A stretch of 64,000 nucleotides of DNA from Vanilla planifolia (taxonomy: Eukaryota > Streptophyta > Magnoliopsida > Asparagales > Orchidaceae), in contig CM043874.1 of the NCBI GenBank assembly GCA_023846275.1, forward strand, positions 28,493,630 to 28,557,629, given 5' to 3'. Positions 26,620-39,346 of the stretch are shown here, one piece after another. How positions within the stretch are numbered: position 1 is the stretch's first letter; each line of letters opens with the position of its first letter. The position numbers and the translations under genes are program-made. The notes beneath the pieces were generated by a model. That model was not told the DNA's origin. It saw only the letters and a list, made by a program, of their open reading frames with translations, and did no database searches.

Positions 26620-27185
26620 TTTGCCTCATTCATCTTTTTTATCCATTTATATAAGGGTTTAGATACAATATTTTTTTATAATAAACATATGTTTTAATTT
26701 TCATAAAAAAGATTAAACTTTGACCAAAGATCATAAATTGTATAAAATGTTCACCAAAAGGCTAATTAGAGCTTGTGTAAGTTACTACATGCATGTAGAA
26801 GATAGTGCCATAAGAATTATTTACACACATGAGTACTATTTCTACATGTGGACCTTCCTTATTGTGCAAGCATAGACTACATTGGCTTTGTAGGTTTATC
26901 TACTATGTGTGTGGACTATGTGCCATTATAAGTGCCTTGGCACACATGTGTTATATGTATACCCACTATAGCATGGGTGGTGGTTCCATAGGATTGTCCA
27001 CTTCTAAGGTGCACAAGCATCTGATGCATTGCTCCTTCATGTGTGATCGATAATGCATCAACACTCCACACTTACAAAAAGCCTCTGTGCATAGTCGTGA
27101 GTGGACTTCTCTTTGTATTGTTTTGTAATGATGATTTTAGACACTTTGTCTCCTCATTTTATTTTCTTAATTTTTTTGTATTTTT
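26620..27185 (+). repeat. Repeat family X, copy C
   Basis: It starts with 'cattcatctttttt' and 'tataagggtttagatacaa', which copies A and B also contain or adjoin. A 'catg'-rich middle follows, and it ends near 27,120-27,160 with 'gtaatgatgattttagacac' and 'tttgtctcctc'. It lies head to tail with copy B. Confidence 0.5.
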
Positions 27186-27299
27186 TATCATTTAATGAAT
27201 CAATAATTAAGCTCTTGATTATTAGACCTTTCTTTTATTATTGAGTTTAATTGAACCTTCTTTTTAAATAATAAAAAAATTCCTTGGAAGATCAAGTTT

Positions 27300-27740
27300 T
27301 GTTGTCTTCTTAACTGATCTCAAGATGTTCAAACTTCCATCAATCCAATCTAATAGATTTTGCCCTTTATAACTAATAACACATAATTTTTTTGGGTGTT
27401 TACTAGCCTTTTCACTTTGTTAGCACCAATAATGCCTTTTGTAAGTGCTCTGTTATCTCATGTTAGAAGGAAGTGTTTTTCATTTTTTGTAAATTAATAC
27501 CATTGTTCTCATAAATAATAGACAATATCTTGATCCTATAAATGTGGATTCCAAGATACTTTGGTAAACATCTAGAGTTATGAGTTTGTAGATAACATCA
27601 CTAATATAGTTCGAGGAGATGGCCAATTTCACCATGCATTATTTTTAGTATTTATCCACCCCAAGGAATATGGACTCGGATGTAGTGTAATCTCAAGATT
27701 TGGCCTCTTCATATGATTTTTTATATTAAGTTCTTTTCAC
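27300..27740 (-). mobile_element. Ty3/gypsy fossil: protease-region piece
   Basis: Read on the minus strand, the stretch near 27,500-27,700 keeps the block 'HPSPYSLGWI' and, further on, a 'WN/RP..(Y)D..' and 'D(N/I)VY' trace. In plant gypsy polyproteins these flank the end of the protease. It is a short, old and broken piece. The lineage is uncertain; a chromovirus is the likeliest. Confidence 0.45.
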
Positions 27741-27744
27741 TTTC

Positions 27745-28375
27745 AATAGAAATTTCCTCACTCATTACCCAAGTCAACTCGTATTACATTATAAACTTGA
27801 TTACATTATAACTAATGCAAATAACACAAGGTCACTTATGATTGATGTTATGTCTGATGTGATACAATTTAAGTCATTTTATACCATAGTGAAATCAAAC
27901 AAATATGGATAACATAAATTCATTACTTCAAGTATTTTTTTACAGAAGTTGTTGATGATGTCGTGAAAGTGTAAACCTCTAGTCTTAATGTTCATTGAGG
28001 CATATTTGAATAAGTATGTATGAAATACAAGCCTTAAAAAATATGCATGAATAATGAATCTATCGTATTTGTCATATGAACATTAAGTGATGGGTTAATA
28101 GTTATAACCCAAGATGTATTATAAAAGATGAGCTCTAGGTGGGTAACCACTCCACTAAACGTTAAGAGAGTGGGTCCATGTTTTACAAGTTAAGACAAGC
28201 ATGAGCAAAACGACTAAGACTCATTGGCTTATCTTCACTTATAGATTGCTCCATTAATGATTTTGTCAAGCACTCTATTTAATTAATCTTATTTAACCTT
28301 AATATGCACGTTCTAAGAAATACTCAAGCAAAAGTATTAGTAATAATAATATAATGATTTTGTTGTCATCGAACA
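27745..28375. other. AT-rich DNA, no gene recognised
   Basis: Nothing recognisable on either strand. It may be the interior of the neighbouring retrotransposon fossils. Confidence 0.45.
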
Positions 28376-28379
28376 AATG

Positions 28380-28720
28380 ATACAATGATTATACGTATAG
28401 CAATACTTGGATAATAGGCATTCACGATACATGATCAAGAATTTAAAATTTTGCACCCAATTAAAAGCACTTGACCTTGGAGAAGTCACTTTAAAGGAGA
28501 ACTCTAAGATGAGAGTCATTTGTACTAGAACACTTGGTATCATCTACATATATTTCCAAATTTGTATTTATCAAAGATTTAAATACAATTTGTTAAGTAT
28601 TAGTCAATTATGTGATTCAAGATTTAAAATTACAATTGATATTAAATTTTTCATGATTAGGAAAAATGTATAATCTCTAATCATAGCCTCTAAAGAGAGC
28701 AATGCATACATTACAAATTT
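28380..28720 (+). mobile_element. Ty1/copia fossil: protease end and pre-integrase piece
   Basis: The plus strand has the copia protease trace 'SRYM' followed by 'LDLGEVTLKENSK', then the 'YNLLSISQLCD' block that begins the pre-integrase region, and a 'ASKESNAYI' trace. These match the usual copia order. It lies about 2.7 kb upstream of the reverse transcriptase at 31.4-33.2 kb in the same orientation, so both may come from one insertion. Broken and old. Confidence 0.6.
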
Positions 28721-28724
28721 AAAG

Positions 28725-31395
28725 AATATAGAAACAAGAAAACTAAACTACCTTAGTACTTAGCCTCTAGAAGGCTTTGTCATGCCTGTAGAATCGAGCT
28801 TATAAAGTTGTAAATCCCACGAGTAGGGGCACGAATTATGCGATTACAAGAATATTAAAGAAAATGTTTTTTGAAATTTTGTGAACTTTAAAACTTTTCC
28901 TATTATAAAACATTTTCTATGATAAATGATTATTATAGAATAAAAACAAGTAATACAAGTAAAATAAGCTAGCAAGCACAATTAAGAGTTTTAAGTCATT
29001 TCGCCAAAACTATGCTAAGGTCAACCTTAGTCAACACAATCAGACTTCAACTAAAAACCACTCCCTTTCATCATAATAGGTCAAATAAATCATAAACAAA
29101 TGATTCTTATGAGCCACCAATAGCTACCTTAAGAAGAATTATAACAATGAAGGAAAATATAAATACAACATTTGAAATGATTGGTACATCAATCTTAAAC
29201 TTGATCCCTCAGAATAAAAGTAGCACAATAGGTAAATATGATAAAAAAAGTTACCAACTGGATTAAATTGAGATGAGCCAAATTGTTTAGAGATGTGTTA
29301 ATAGTTAGTGCACAAAGTGCATTAGTTGAGAATGAGAATAGCTAGTTAAGCCATCTAGCCATTCAATGTGTTTGCAATAATATCATTGGCTTATTCTTTT
29401 TAAAATCCTTCTTATTCGTATTATTACATTCCTTAAGACCATTTATGGTGCTTTTAAGGAAAAAAAATCAAGTTTTAAAATAGAATAAAGTAGTCATTAT
29501 TGGTCATAATTTGTGTTCATATAAGTATGATTAAGAGTTCATACCATGCTAATAAATAAAGCAAATTGATAGCCCTAATGAAGGGCCTATCCAACCTATT
29601 AATTTTACTTAAAATGTGTTGTATTTGTATGATCATATACATCATATTATGATTTCCACTTATACTTATGTTTGAGATTGCTTTTAATTTATATACACTT
29701 TGCACATAAAGATCATAAATATCATACTAGAATGACATAGTTATGCTTGTTAGTTATTAGTTTTGAGATTATACATGTTTGATAAGAGATTCTGTTTACA
29801 ATGAATTATTCGTATTTAAGTGATTTTCTATCTAGTTTTTAAGGTATTTCATTTGAGTATGATACATGGACTATAATAATAAGAAGTTATGAACATTAAA
29901 CTTATACTTATTGTGTTAACCTATTATTGAATCTTTTTATAAGTATGCCAAGTGCATCGTATATGTACGAAGGTTCATTAGTTATATTACTATATTTATT
30001 CTCAGTGAATTGTACCCCTTATGATATAGGACTCGTACCTACACAATCGTGTTATAGCTTAATTATAACTTATGTTTTGTGAGGGAATTATTATCCAACA
30101 AGTACAACAAAGACTCATATATGTCCAATACATGAGAAAGCTTACGACTTAGAACATAAAGTGAAATCATGCACAACTAACACCATGTTCAAAAAAGTTA
30201 AACTAAATAGATTTAACCTTAGTGTCCATTGTATCTGTATGATGAAGTCATTTTACATTTATGATATCTACACTATTTTGAATTACTCTTACAATGTAAG
30301 TCAAATGCAAACTATACGAGTATGATAATATGTATCATATTGTAGAACCATGTGATAGTGAGAAAGATTTTGTTATACTAATTCAATTTCTTAAATTTTA
30401 TAACATACTTTGAATCCAAGATGTTTTATGTAATGATCTTTAGATTTTTGTGTGACTCATAAATATTTGTACTCAAGAAAGTGTGATTTTATTATGATGC
30501 ATGTGTGAGCAAGAAAACTAAGGTGCCAGTGCACAAAGGGAAAGATTTAGCATTCTATCATAAGTGATGTAGTAAATAAGAAACTCTAGGTGGTTCAACC
30601 ATGCCATAAGGAGCTTTCCAACATGTCTCTCAAATTAGAAAGTTAAGGCATAGCCTTAAGTAAAGACATCAACCTTCAATTAGCTAACATAAGCTTAGTT
30701 TTGGGATCATCAAAGCTCATAAAATCAACAAGTAGTTCAATAATGAAGAAATTAATTGATTAAAATTTAGTTTACGGTTCACACAACATGTAATGGATTA
30801 ATGATTGCATTTGAGATACATGGAAATTAGATTAAGAAACCAAAACTCCTTTAAAGCATAAGAAAGATACTTCTACTAAAAGACCTTTATAAACACTACA
30901 CTTACATTTATTCAACCATTCCCCCAAAATGGCACATCTCAATGCATCAAACTAATATGTCATCCAAAGTTTGTAGTGGCACATCGACTTAATAGGATAC
31001 TTTTAGTAATCTATATTGGACAAAAATATTGGTTGCAAGACATTACTATTCTAGCATGCCAACGCTAGTCTAAAATGAAGTAGTAATCCCACTTGATCAG
31101 ACATAATCATGTGCCTCATAATGCATGAGTGTTGTTGTGCCACATTTCACAAACATCTTCTTAGTTTGGTCATTTACATCACGTTCAATGAAGCTCAACT
31201 TCCCAATGGATATATTAAAGTAAAATTTCCTTGCAGTTATAACTATTTAGTGATGGACTCATCAAATTGAGCCTTCTATAGCTTGTAATACTTATTATAT
31301 GCAATAACATTTTTGTTTTAAAAAACAAATAACTCATTTGCATGTTTTTTGAGAGTAAATGTCATATATTTAATAATGGTAAAAGTAAATTAGGA
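28725..31395. other. Interval where a copia integrase would lie; none recognised
   Basis: The distance fits an integrase region plus inserted DNA, but I see no integrase motif. The part at 29.5-30.5 kb has many 'tatgat' and 'gtatgat' words like the tandem arrays at 35.4 and 53.0 kb. Confidence 0.4.
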
Positions 31396-31399
31396 AAGT

Positions 31400-33240
31400 T
31401 TGACCCAAATTTGGTGAAAGAATTCATTTAAAATAGCTAATGGTGTAGCTCAAAAATTATTTAATATGAACACACAATTGGTTAAAGAATCGATTCATAT
31501 AAATTTGATGAGCCAATTTCAATTAAGAAAAATTTAGGAACCATGAAAGAACATTTAAGGAATTTGAAAAGTTGACTATTGAGGATGGTAGTAAACCTAA
31601 GAAAGATAAAAAGGTAGATAAGGATCGAATTAAAAAACAAGCACCTAGAGAGTGGAAATCTAAAAGAAATCATGCTAAAGATCAAATTTTAAGAGAGGTT
31701 GAGAAAAGCATTAGAGCTGGAGCAAATCTTAGTTATTCAGCCTTGTATCATGTTATGAATCAAAATGGGTCAGAGAAGTATTGCATGACAAATTTTGGCT
31801 GTTAATAATGAATAAGGGACTTAGTCAATTTAAATGAAATGAAGTTGAATAGTTAATCCCAAAGCCTACAAACCATTCAATTATTGAAACAAAAAGGATT
31901 ATCAATAATACTTTAGATGAAAGATTAAGTTAGTAATTAAGGGATATAGTCAAATAGAAGGGCCAAATGTTGAAGAGAGTTCTGCATTCATAGCTATACT
32001 AGAAGATATTAAGATATTACTTTCATAATCATGTCACAAATGATTTAGGCTATATCAAATGGTTGTCAATAGTGCTTTTCTAAATAGTTATATATATGAA
32101 GAAATTAGGTGTCATAACCCCTAGGTTTTGAGTTACATGATAAAGTAGATTATGTTTATAGATTAAGGAAACATTATTATGTGGTTTGAAACAAGCTCTC
32201 AAAGAAACATATTGGAGATTATGTAGTTTTTTAATTTCAATAAAATTATTAGAGATAAGGTAAATGTTTTTTTTTATTAAGAATACAAAGGAACTTCAAT
32301 TAGTTTGTTAAATTTATGTAAATGACATAATGCTTGGCTCAACCAACAATAAGCTATGTGAAGAATTTTCAATTCATATGCATAAGAGTTTAAAATGAGA
32401 TGGATAAGAGAGCTAAATGTATTTTTAGGATTATATATTAAGAAAGAAGAGAATAGTATTTTTTATATCCTAAACAAAGTACACTTTAGAATTACTAGAG
32501 CAGTTTGGATTTGAAAATTTGGAAGCTAAGTAATCCCCACGTAGATAACCACATCATTAGATAAGTATGAAAATAGAAAACCTAAGAATATGAAGTTCTA
32601 TAGACAAATGATAAAATCATTATTGTATCTTATAGCAAGTAGATTAGATGTAGTGTTCAGTGTGTGTGTGTATGTGTGGATGTGATAATTTTAATCTAAT
32701 TCTAAGGGATCCTACTTACAAGTAATAAAGCATACTATTAGATATCTTATTGTGACACATATTCAATTGGTTAATACTTTAAGAGTGAGATAGTATTTGA
32801 ACTTAATGCATAATTAGAAATTAATTTTATTGAAAGAAAACCTAATAAGAAGAGTACATTAGGTACTTAACAATTCTGTAGCTATTCGGTCATCATTTTG
32901 TTAATAAAAAACAAAATTGTATAGCTTTATCCATTAGCAAACCACATATAGGTATAAGTAGTTGTGTCATTCAAGTATTATGGATAAGACAATAATTATA
33001 TGATTATGATGTTAAGTTGGATGAAGCTTTAATTCATTATGACAATGTTATTGCTAGTTTTCTTATTAATAATGCAATTGAACATTCCTAAACAAAGCAC
33101 ATAAAAGTTAGATACTAATTTGTTCAAGAATAAGTAAACCTTAAGCCTATTTCTTTGAAATGCATAATTAATAGACATTTTCATTAAACATTTATCAATT
33201 AAGGCATTTGTTAAGATTAGGATGTCATTATGAGTTATCA
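31400..33240 (+). mobile_element. Ty1/copia fossil: reverse transcriptase and RNase H
   Basis: The order is that of a copia polyprotein. First comes the charged linker and 'PREWKSKRNHAKDQI' block (an open frame at 31,572-31,805), then an 'EESSAFIA.LE.IKILL' block, 'NSAFLN(S)YI(Y)EE', 'G/RELNVFLGLYIKK', and finally the RNase H 'YDNV.AS', 'TKHIKVRY' and tail. The linker suggests a SIRE/Maximus-like copia. It is broken at more than ten places and is ancient. Confidence 0.7.
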
Positions 33241-33329
33241 ATACCTTTTAATGAATTATGTTTAAGATGATAACAAGAAAGTGATATAATGTTATAATTT
33301 ACCTATGTCATATCATCTTCATTCTTAGT

Positions 33330-33950
33330 TTGCACATGATTTCAAAACATTACATGACACTATTATGCAACAAATAGAATTTAGTAATTTAAAATACTCT
33401 AAGTTAGTGAACAAGAGTAAAACCACCAGAGAGTTTAAAAATGATGAATATGTTTTAGTCAAAATTTGCCCTAATGGACTAACCTCAACTAAATACATGA
33501 GACAGCTTGTAGCCCCTTTAAAATTATAAGGGAAATTAATGGCAAAACTTTGATCCACGAATTGCCTCTAGTGTCATATATTAGTAATTCTTTTAACATT
33601 AAATAATTATTCTCTTTTAGAGGTAAAGTTAATGAAGAAACGTTGCAAACTAATTCTAATGCATGTGTTTCAAATGATGTGAAGTTCCCTAAAGTTTTGT
33701 TCCAAAGCATTGTAAAATCGATTATATTTTAAATAATGTGGTTTCTTTTATTAATCATGAGTCAAATAGGTTCTTTGTTAGATGGTAAGATCAATCACCT
33801 TTAGTGGACACATATATTATTATGGATGATCTATAGAGACTAGCTCCAAACTTAATAGAAGATTACTTGGACTTTGATTGTATGGAGTAGAGTTATTCTA
33901 GGTAGAAAAAAATTGATGCAAGACTAGTATAAATAATTGAGTCAAATAAA
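33330..33950 (+). mobile_element. Ty3/gypsy fossil: integrase tail and chromodomain-like piece
   Basis: Beginning less than 100 bases after the copia RNase H, the plus strand has a 'DEYVLVKI' block, a 'HELPLVSYISNSFNIK' block and a 'FVRW.DQSP' to 'L.RLAPNLIEDYLD' block. These correspond to the C-terminal integrase linker and chromodomain of plant gypsy chromoviruses. It is broken in several places. The sharp change of superfamily marks an old nested or fused insertion. Confidence 0.6.
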
Positions 33951-33954
33951 CTAG

Positions 33955-34305
33955 AACCTATATTAAACATAAAAATTGATCCAAATGATGATTTAGATAG
34001 TCAAACAGTGCACAAACATGGAGTAGTGCATTATTTAGCTAAAAGGGTTCAAATTAAGGAGCTATAGCAAAATAGGAGAACAAATAGCATGTTTATTTAG
34101 AGATAGAGTTTTTTCTTAATAAATTTACTTTATTTATATGATTTTGAGTTACTTAATAACTTAACAAAAAATTATAACTATTAAGAGTTTTTATTCTTTC
34201 TTGAGTTAGTTTTGATGTTTGATATTTATGATGGTAAATTTGAAGTTCAATTTTAAGTATCCTTTCTTCATAAAAATGAGGATTAGTTGTATCTTATATA
34301 TTCTT
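33955..34305. other. Spacer after gypsy tail, nothing recognised
   Basis: AT-rich. In a gypsy element the polypurine tract and 3' LTR would begin here, but no clear boundary is visible. Confidence 0.4.
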
Positions 34306-34309
34306 GTTG

Positions 34310-34516
34310 GGTCCATAAATAGTTTGAAGTTCAAGAATTGGGGATACTTTTAGATCAACTAAAATTAAAATTTTGAAGAGCTTTGGAGCATAAAAGAGCT
34401 CACTCAATGCCTTAAAGAGTACAACCTTGCTTAGAAGAGCAGGGCCTAACTCTATTATCTATCTTTCCAATACTCATCCTACTCTAAGATTTTTTCTAAT
34501 GATGCATCCCTTATCA
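34310..34516 (+). mobile_element. LTR end (fossil), Ty3/gypsy-like
   Basis: The block starts near 'gttgggtcc' and ends in 'ccttatca' immediately before a primer-site-like 'ttggtatcaaaacc' at 34,518-34,531, the typical arrangement of a 5' LTR end. A similar 'tctatcatttgg' phrase follows 30 bases later. Old, boundary on the left uncertain. Confidence 0.4.
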
Positions 34517-34517
34517 T

Positions 34518-34531
34518 TTGGTATCAAAACC
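34518..34531 (+). other. Primer-binding-site-like sequence
   Basis: 'ttggtatcaaaacc' resembles the 'ttggtatcagagcc' primer site of plant LTR retrotransposons and follows an LTR-like end. Confidence 0.4.
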
Positions 34532-34534
34532 TTG

Positions 34535-35375
34535 GTCAACCTTTTCCTCTATCATTTGGCATAAAGTACTAGGTTATCTGTACAGTCATCATTTAGTAAT
34601 AGAGCTTTGGATATCTACTTTTCATCAATGTGCCATGAATTAAGAGGAACCTAAAATTTATGGGGAGTAGAAGTAATTGTATTGCATCTCTTATGCATTT
34701 TCATGGTTATTTCACTTGTTATATTATTAACATATACTTATAGTCAAGGAATTATCGTCATTAAAAGGGTGAGATTACTAACTCCAAGATTTGATAAAGA
34801 AGTTTGATGATAACAAAATCATATGATTAAATTTACTGATATGCTATTTGAGTTGATATCTCAAGAAGTGTATAAGATGATTATCATTTAAGATGTGAAT
34901 GAATTATGTATCATCATGGAATTTAATCAAGCATGTGATTTATACAAGTGCTCAACCCTTGTAGAAACTTGATCTCGCTAGCATGGCAACTATCATATCT
35001 TTTATCTACATTTTGCATGCTTAAAATGTTAAGACCAATGAAATATTTACTTATGGCACTTATATTCTTATTCTTGTTCAAATTAACCTCAATTCTCATC
35101 TTAGTTTTTCCTTTATTTTTATAAGTAATTTATGATATCTTTCTATCTTACAAGTAAAATTTCATCAATTAAGACTTGATAATATAAGTGAATGTAAAGG
35201 AAAACCTAATTTTTCAAATAGGTTAAAGTTACACTTATTGTATAATATGATATTCCTATCATTATGCAAAAAAAACATTAAATAATGTTTATAAAGAAGG
35301 ATAAAACAACCCAAATGAGTGTGTGTAAACGAGATCCATCTTTTTTTATAATGTGATCCTTCATATTGTATGATA
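34535..35375. other. AT-rich DNA, no gene recognised
   Basis: No motif or repeat unit is visible apart from a gradual rise in 'tatgat' words towards the array that follows. Confidence 0.45.
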
Positions 35376-35379
35376 CAAG

Positions 35380-35840
35380 TGGTTTATAGTATCAATGCAC
35401 TCCTAAATAGATGGTGAGAGAAATGGCTAAGTCATTATACAAAAGTATTTGTATAATATGATACATATTGTAATATAGTATGATCATCCTCACACTGAGT
35501 ATTTTGAGAAAAAAGATAAGTCTAACAAATTGTGTAATATAATAGCATATCATTATATAAGATGACCAATCACTAGAGTACAAAAAGATGAGTAAAATAG
35601 AAAAAACTCAAGAACTTTGAATGACGCAATAATTATCCTTGTGTAGTATGATCATTTTATTAGACTAAATAAAAAAATCAAGAATTTTGTATGATACAAT
35701 ATTATTTCATTATATAGTATGATAAAGTCAACTATACGAACTTGTGTTATATCTGAACTCAAGAATTTAAAAAGGTGCAATAATATGCATTGTATAGTTT
35801 GAAAGGTTAATTTTTATGCCATCTTATATTATGATCCAAT
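35380..35840. repeat. Degenerate tandem array, units about 70-90 bp, 'tatgat'-rich
   Basis: The phrase 'actcaagaactttgaatga' and its variants recur at about 35,607, 35,677 and 35,756. Each is followed by a 'caata(a)t.at' word and a 'ta(t/g)tagtatgat' word. Earlier, more diverged units lie near 35,430 and 35,516. The text resembles 53,040-53,720 and parts of the LTR block at 6.8-7.5 kb, so the array may have grown inside an LTR. Confidence 0.5.
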
Positions 35841-35844
35841 CAAT

Positions 35845-37875
35845 CATACAAATGCAATCAGTTTTAAAAACCAATACACATTGTTTAACCATTTAGAGAA
35901 ATGGAATATAACCATTATTTAGTTATTTGAATTGCCATGTTTAACCATTTGAGAATCCTTTTCCTATAAATACGAAATTGAACATTAAAAGAATAATCTA
36001 AGTCAAAAATATGAAAATTAAGGGATTATTTTTCACATCATTATTTTGTAGAAAATAAAAATCATTTTAGGGTTCTTCGACTCATTTCTTAAAGCTATTA
36101 TGTTCTCATTCACTTTATGCTTCCTTTAGCTCTTAATTAATGACATCCTTACATATTTATTATTTAGTGCACTATTAGACACCATTTTTAGGCATTCATT
36201 GTATAAAGTGTATTGCTAAGAAGCTATAACTTATATATTTATTATTTCTTATATTTATTCTTATATTATAGTTATTATAAGCCACTTTTTGTATAGTTTG
36301 TTTGGGTTACTTTCATTGTATCCTTGTTTATTGCACAATGTATTTTATGAAAAAGAATCATTTTATTGCTTTTATTAATGTTTTATTATAAGTGTTTTTA
36401 AAATCAGGCATTTAAAGATCTAATAGGATTAATCCAAACGAGAGCTTGATTAGTTTATTCATGGAGTTATCAAAAAGTGAAGACATGTCATGGATGTTGG
36501 TCACTTTACTCATGGGTGGCTCAACGTAAAAATCATGGTTTCATTTATTTCAACTCTTAATGGAGTGGTTTCTTATTCATAGCTCATCTTATATACTTTA
36601 TCTTCGATTAGAATTATTAAATCTATTACTTGATCTTTATATTTCATTTAACCTAATCCTACATCATTCTCATATTTATTCGTGTTCACATAAGACAATA
36701 ACTAAGAAATTATAAGGTCTAAAAAGTGAAATTAATCTTTAGCTGTACTAATTGTACAAGTGTGATATCACTATCATACAAGATGATTAGTATCACATAA
36801 AATTCGATAGTCAGTCAATTGAGGGTGATCATGTGTTGTATAGATTAGTTTTTAGTTCATACACGTATAAAACTTGATCATACAAGCGCATCATTTTCTT
36901 ACCCAAAATGTGATGTTGAGGCTTTGAGTTATTGATATTCATGCAACATGGCATTTTCTTTTATATAAGTATAATCAATTCTTTGGATCAGACATAGGAT
37001 CAAATTGAATGATGATAGTATAAACTACTTTTGTATTGTCATATCTAGACATTGTCACTTTCAAACATGCACAATCAATATATTAATATACTGAGAGTTG
37101 AGGACTTTGGTTATGACTAAGCTACATGCCATTATACTTTTATCATACCACTTTCAAACCAATATGACACATTTTTACTCAGAAGGCATAATTTGGGACT
37201 TAATCATTAGGTGGGCTAATTTACATGTGTGAGTATGATATATCTATCAAATGAATATAATAATTTATGATTAGTTTAAATGAATAAGTTATTGAACTTG
37301 TAGTTGTGAACAAGAATGCATCAGATAATAAATTATAGAGAGCTTAGAATTTGAATTAAAGAGATTTTGTATTATTTCCTTAAGTATGATAACATCATCA
37401 TTTGAGTGCAATCTATTGCATGCTTAAGAATGAACTAATTAGCAAACAATGCTAAGTTAGATGATCCATTTAATATCACACCCTACTTGTACAATTTCTT
37501 AGATTAGAAAATATGATCATTTTTTGAGACTTGCAACAGCTAGTATGAAATTCTTGAAATTACTAATTTTAGTCATTACACTTTCCTTAAATGATCTTAA
37601 GTTATTGAATGATTTAAAAAGGAAAGAATTTTAAAGATAAAAAGATAACAAATAAAATTGAAAAATCATTTGAGAAGAAGAACAACTTTGAGCTATAAGT
37701 GTAAATGTACATAGTGAAAATGCTCTCAAAGGGCTAGATACTACATCTTGTGGTTTCTTACATCACATCCATTATTTTATATGGTAACATCCTTCCACAA
37801 GAATTTACATATCACACAATATTATTTCTTTAAGTGAATGGTGTAAGATATTGTAAAGTATTGCTTTGTTATGTG
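35845..37875. other. AT-rich DNA with scattered 'tatgat' words, no gene recognised
   Basis: Probably further eroded LTR-element sequence. No coding motif on either strand. Confidence 0.45.
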
Positions 37876-37879
37876 TTGT

Positions 37880-38325
37880 AACACTTGTATAGCTGCTTTG
37901 TACTCATTTGAGTGAGGTTGTCACTACTTGGCTATGCAAAGAAGGGAATGGAATTTGTATAGGTTGACCACTACCTAACTACTACTACTACAAAAAAAAG
38001 AAATAGTTCTTTTTTAGGTTTCCCCACCTAATTGCAAAAAATTAGTAATAAATTATAATATAGGCCAAGCCATTTTCCCAAGGGTAGATGTAAATCCGTG
38101 TTTAGATCAAATCACCTCAAATTCATATTGCATTCTTTATGTTTCTTGAACTTTAACACAATGATTTTCAAAACCAAATAATAATTTCTTAAACTTTTTG
38201 TGAAAGGAATTAAAATAAATAAGATTTTTTGAAAAGATCATTTCAGTTGTTTGAATTAGTTTGAGAAAGTACTTGAATTATCAAAATCTATTTAAATTTT
38301 AAATCTATACAATTCACACTCCTCT
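37880..38325 (+). mobile_element. Ty1/copia-type LTR fragment (fossil)
   Basis: It contains 'ggttgaccactacctaac', 'aggtttccccacctaa', 'aagggtagatgtaaatcc' and 'gtgtttagatcaaatcac' in the order typical of the R-U5 part of SIRE-like copia LTRs, and ends with 'acaattcacactcctct'. It matches 3,180-3,590. It could be the 3' LTR of the copia fossil at 31.4-33.2 kb, the gypsy pieces having inserted between them, but that is inference. Confidence 0.55.
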
Positions 38326-38329
38326 TTTT

Positions 38330-39346
38330 TACATTAAACTCCAAAATTTTCAACATTTTTTTTGTCCATTTGGATAATGTGTCTAAGGGTGTTCCACCTA
38401 TCCATCTTTAGACAAAATATAGTTAATTTTAGTAAGTCTAGTCTTTCATGGACACAAGTCAATGTCGACTTGTGTGTTTGCTAAACCATCTAAAAACATT
38501 GATATTCTTTACTTTTTACAATTCCACACATCTTTTGAAGTTTGATAAGAGATTTTCTAAAACAAAAATAGTTAGTATAGTTAATATTAAGAACAATACT
38601 GCAAAGCTTGCTTTAAGCTTATTTTTTGTAATTAAAGTTAACTTTTTGTGCAATGCACTTCTTAAGAACAAGTAGGATTTTTTGTAACAAATCATAGATT
38701 CAATTTCATGTTTAATTTGAGTTTCCTCCCTTATTCTTTTCTTATGTGTTTCATTGGAGTCTTAACATAGCTAATGTACTTAAAAGTCTATGCAGTATTC
38801 AAGATTTTAATTTATGCATTATTTTAAGCTCAATTAACTAATTGTCTTTCTTGGTTTGGACTCAAAATTAAACTTCGAAGGCATGAACAAAATCAGTTAA
38901 AAAAAATAGATTTTTAAAGCTCTTTATTTCACAATAAAAAAACATCAAAGAACTTCAACTAAGGTGCATATTTGCAATATAAATGCTTGTTATGTTTTCA
39001 ACAAATTAAAGATTATTAGTAAATTTTGAATAGGATTTTATAGTTGTGAATAAGTTTCTCATAGTAAAACTATTGCTACTCTACAAAATTTGAGCAATAG
39101 TTTACAAGCCTGCAGTTTATTTTTATGAACTGATGAAAAGAACTATATTTAAAAAAACTTTTTAGCATGAAAACTCATTCCATTATCTACAAATGTTTTA
39201 TTGTTCATTTTAAAATTGAATCCAATTAAAGGGAGTTTAGATTCTCACGAGGTTGTTGTAAATTAAGTATACTTGGATTTATCAAATATAAAATTTATTA
39301 TAATCTCTAGATTAACTTAATTATGTATATTATATCTATATTAAGC
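38330..39346. other. AT-rich left flank of the LINE, no gene recognised
   Basis: A 75-codon open frame at 38,448-38,675 matches nothing known. The sequence right before the LINE's poly-T ('tctatattaagc') is the candidate target-site side of the insertion. Confidence 0.5.
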
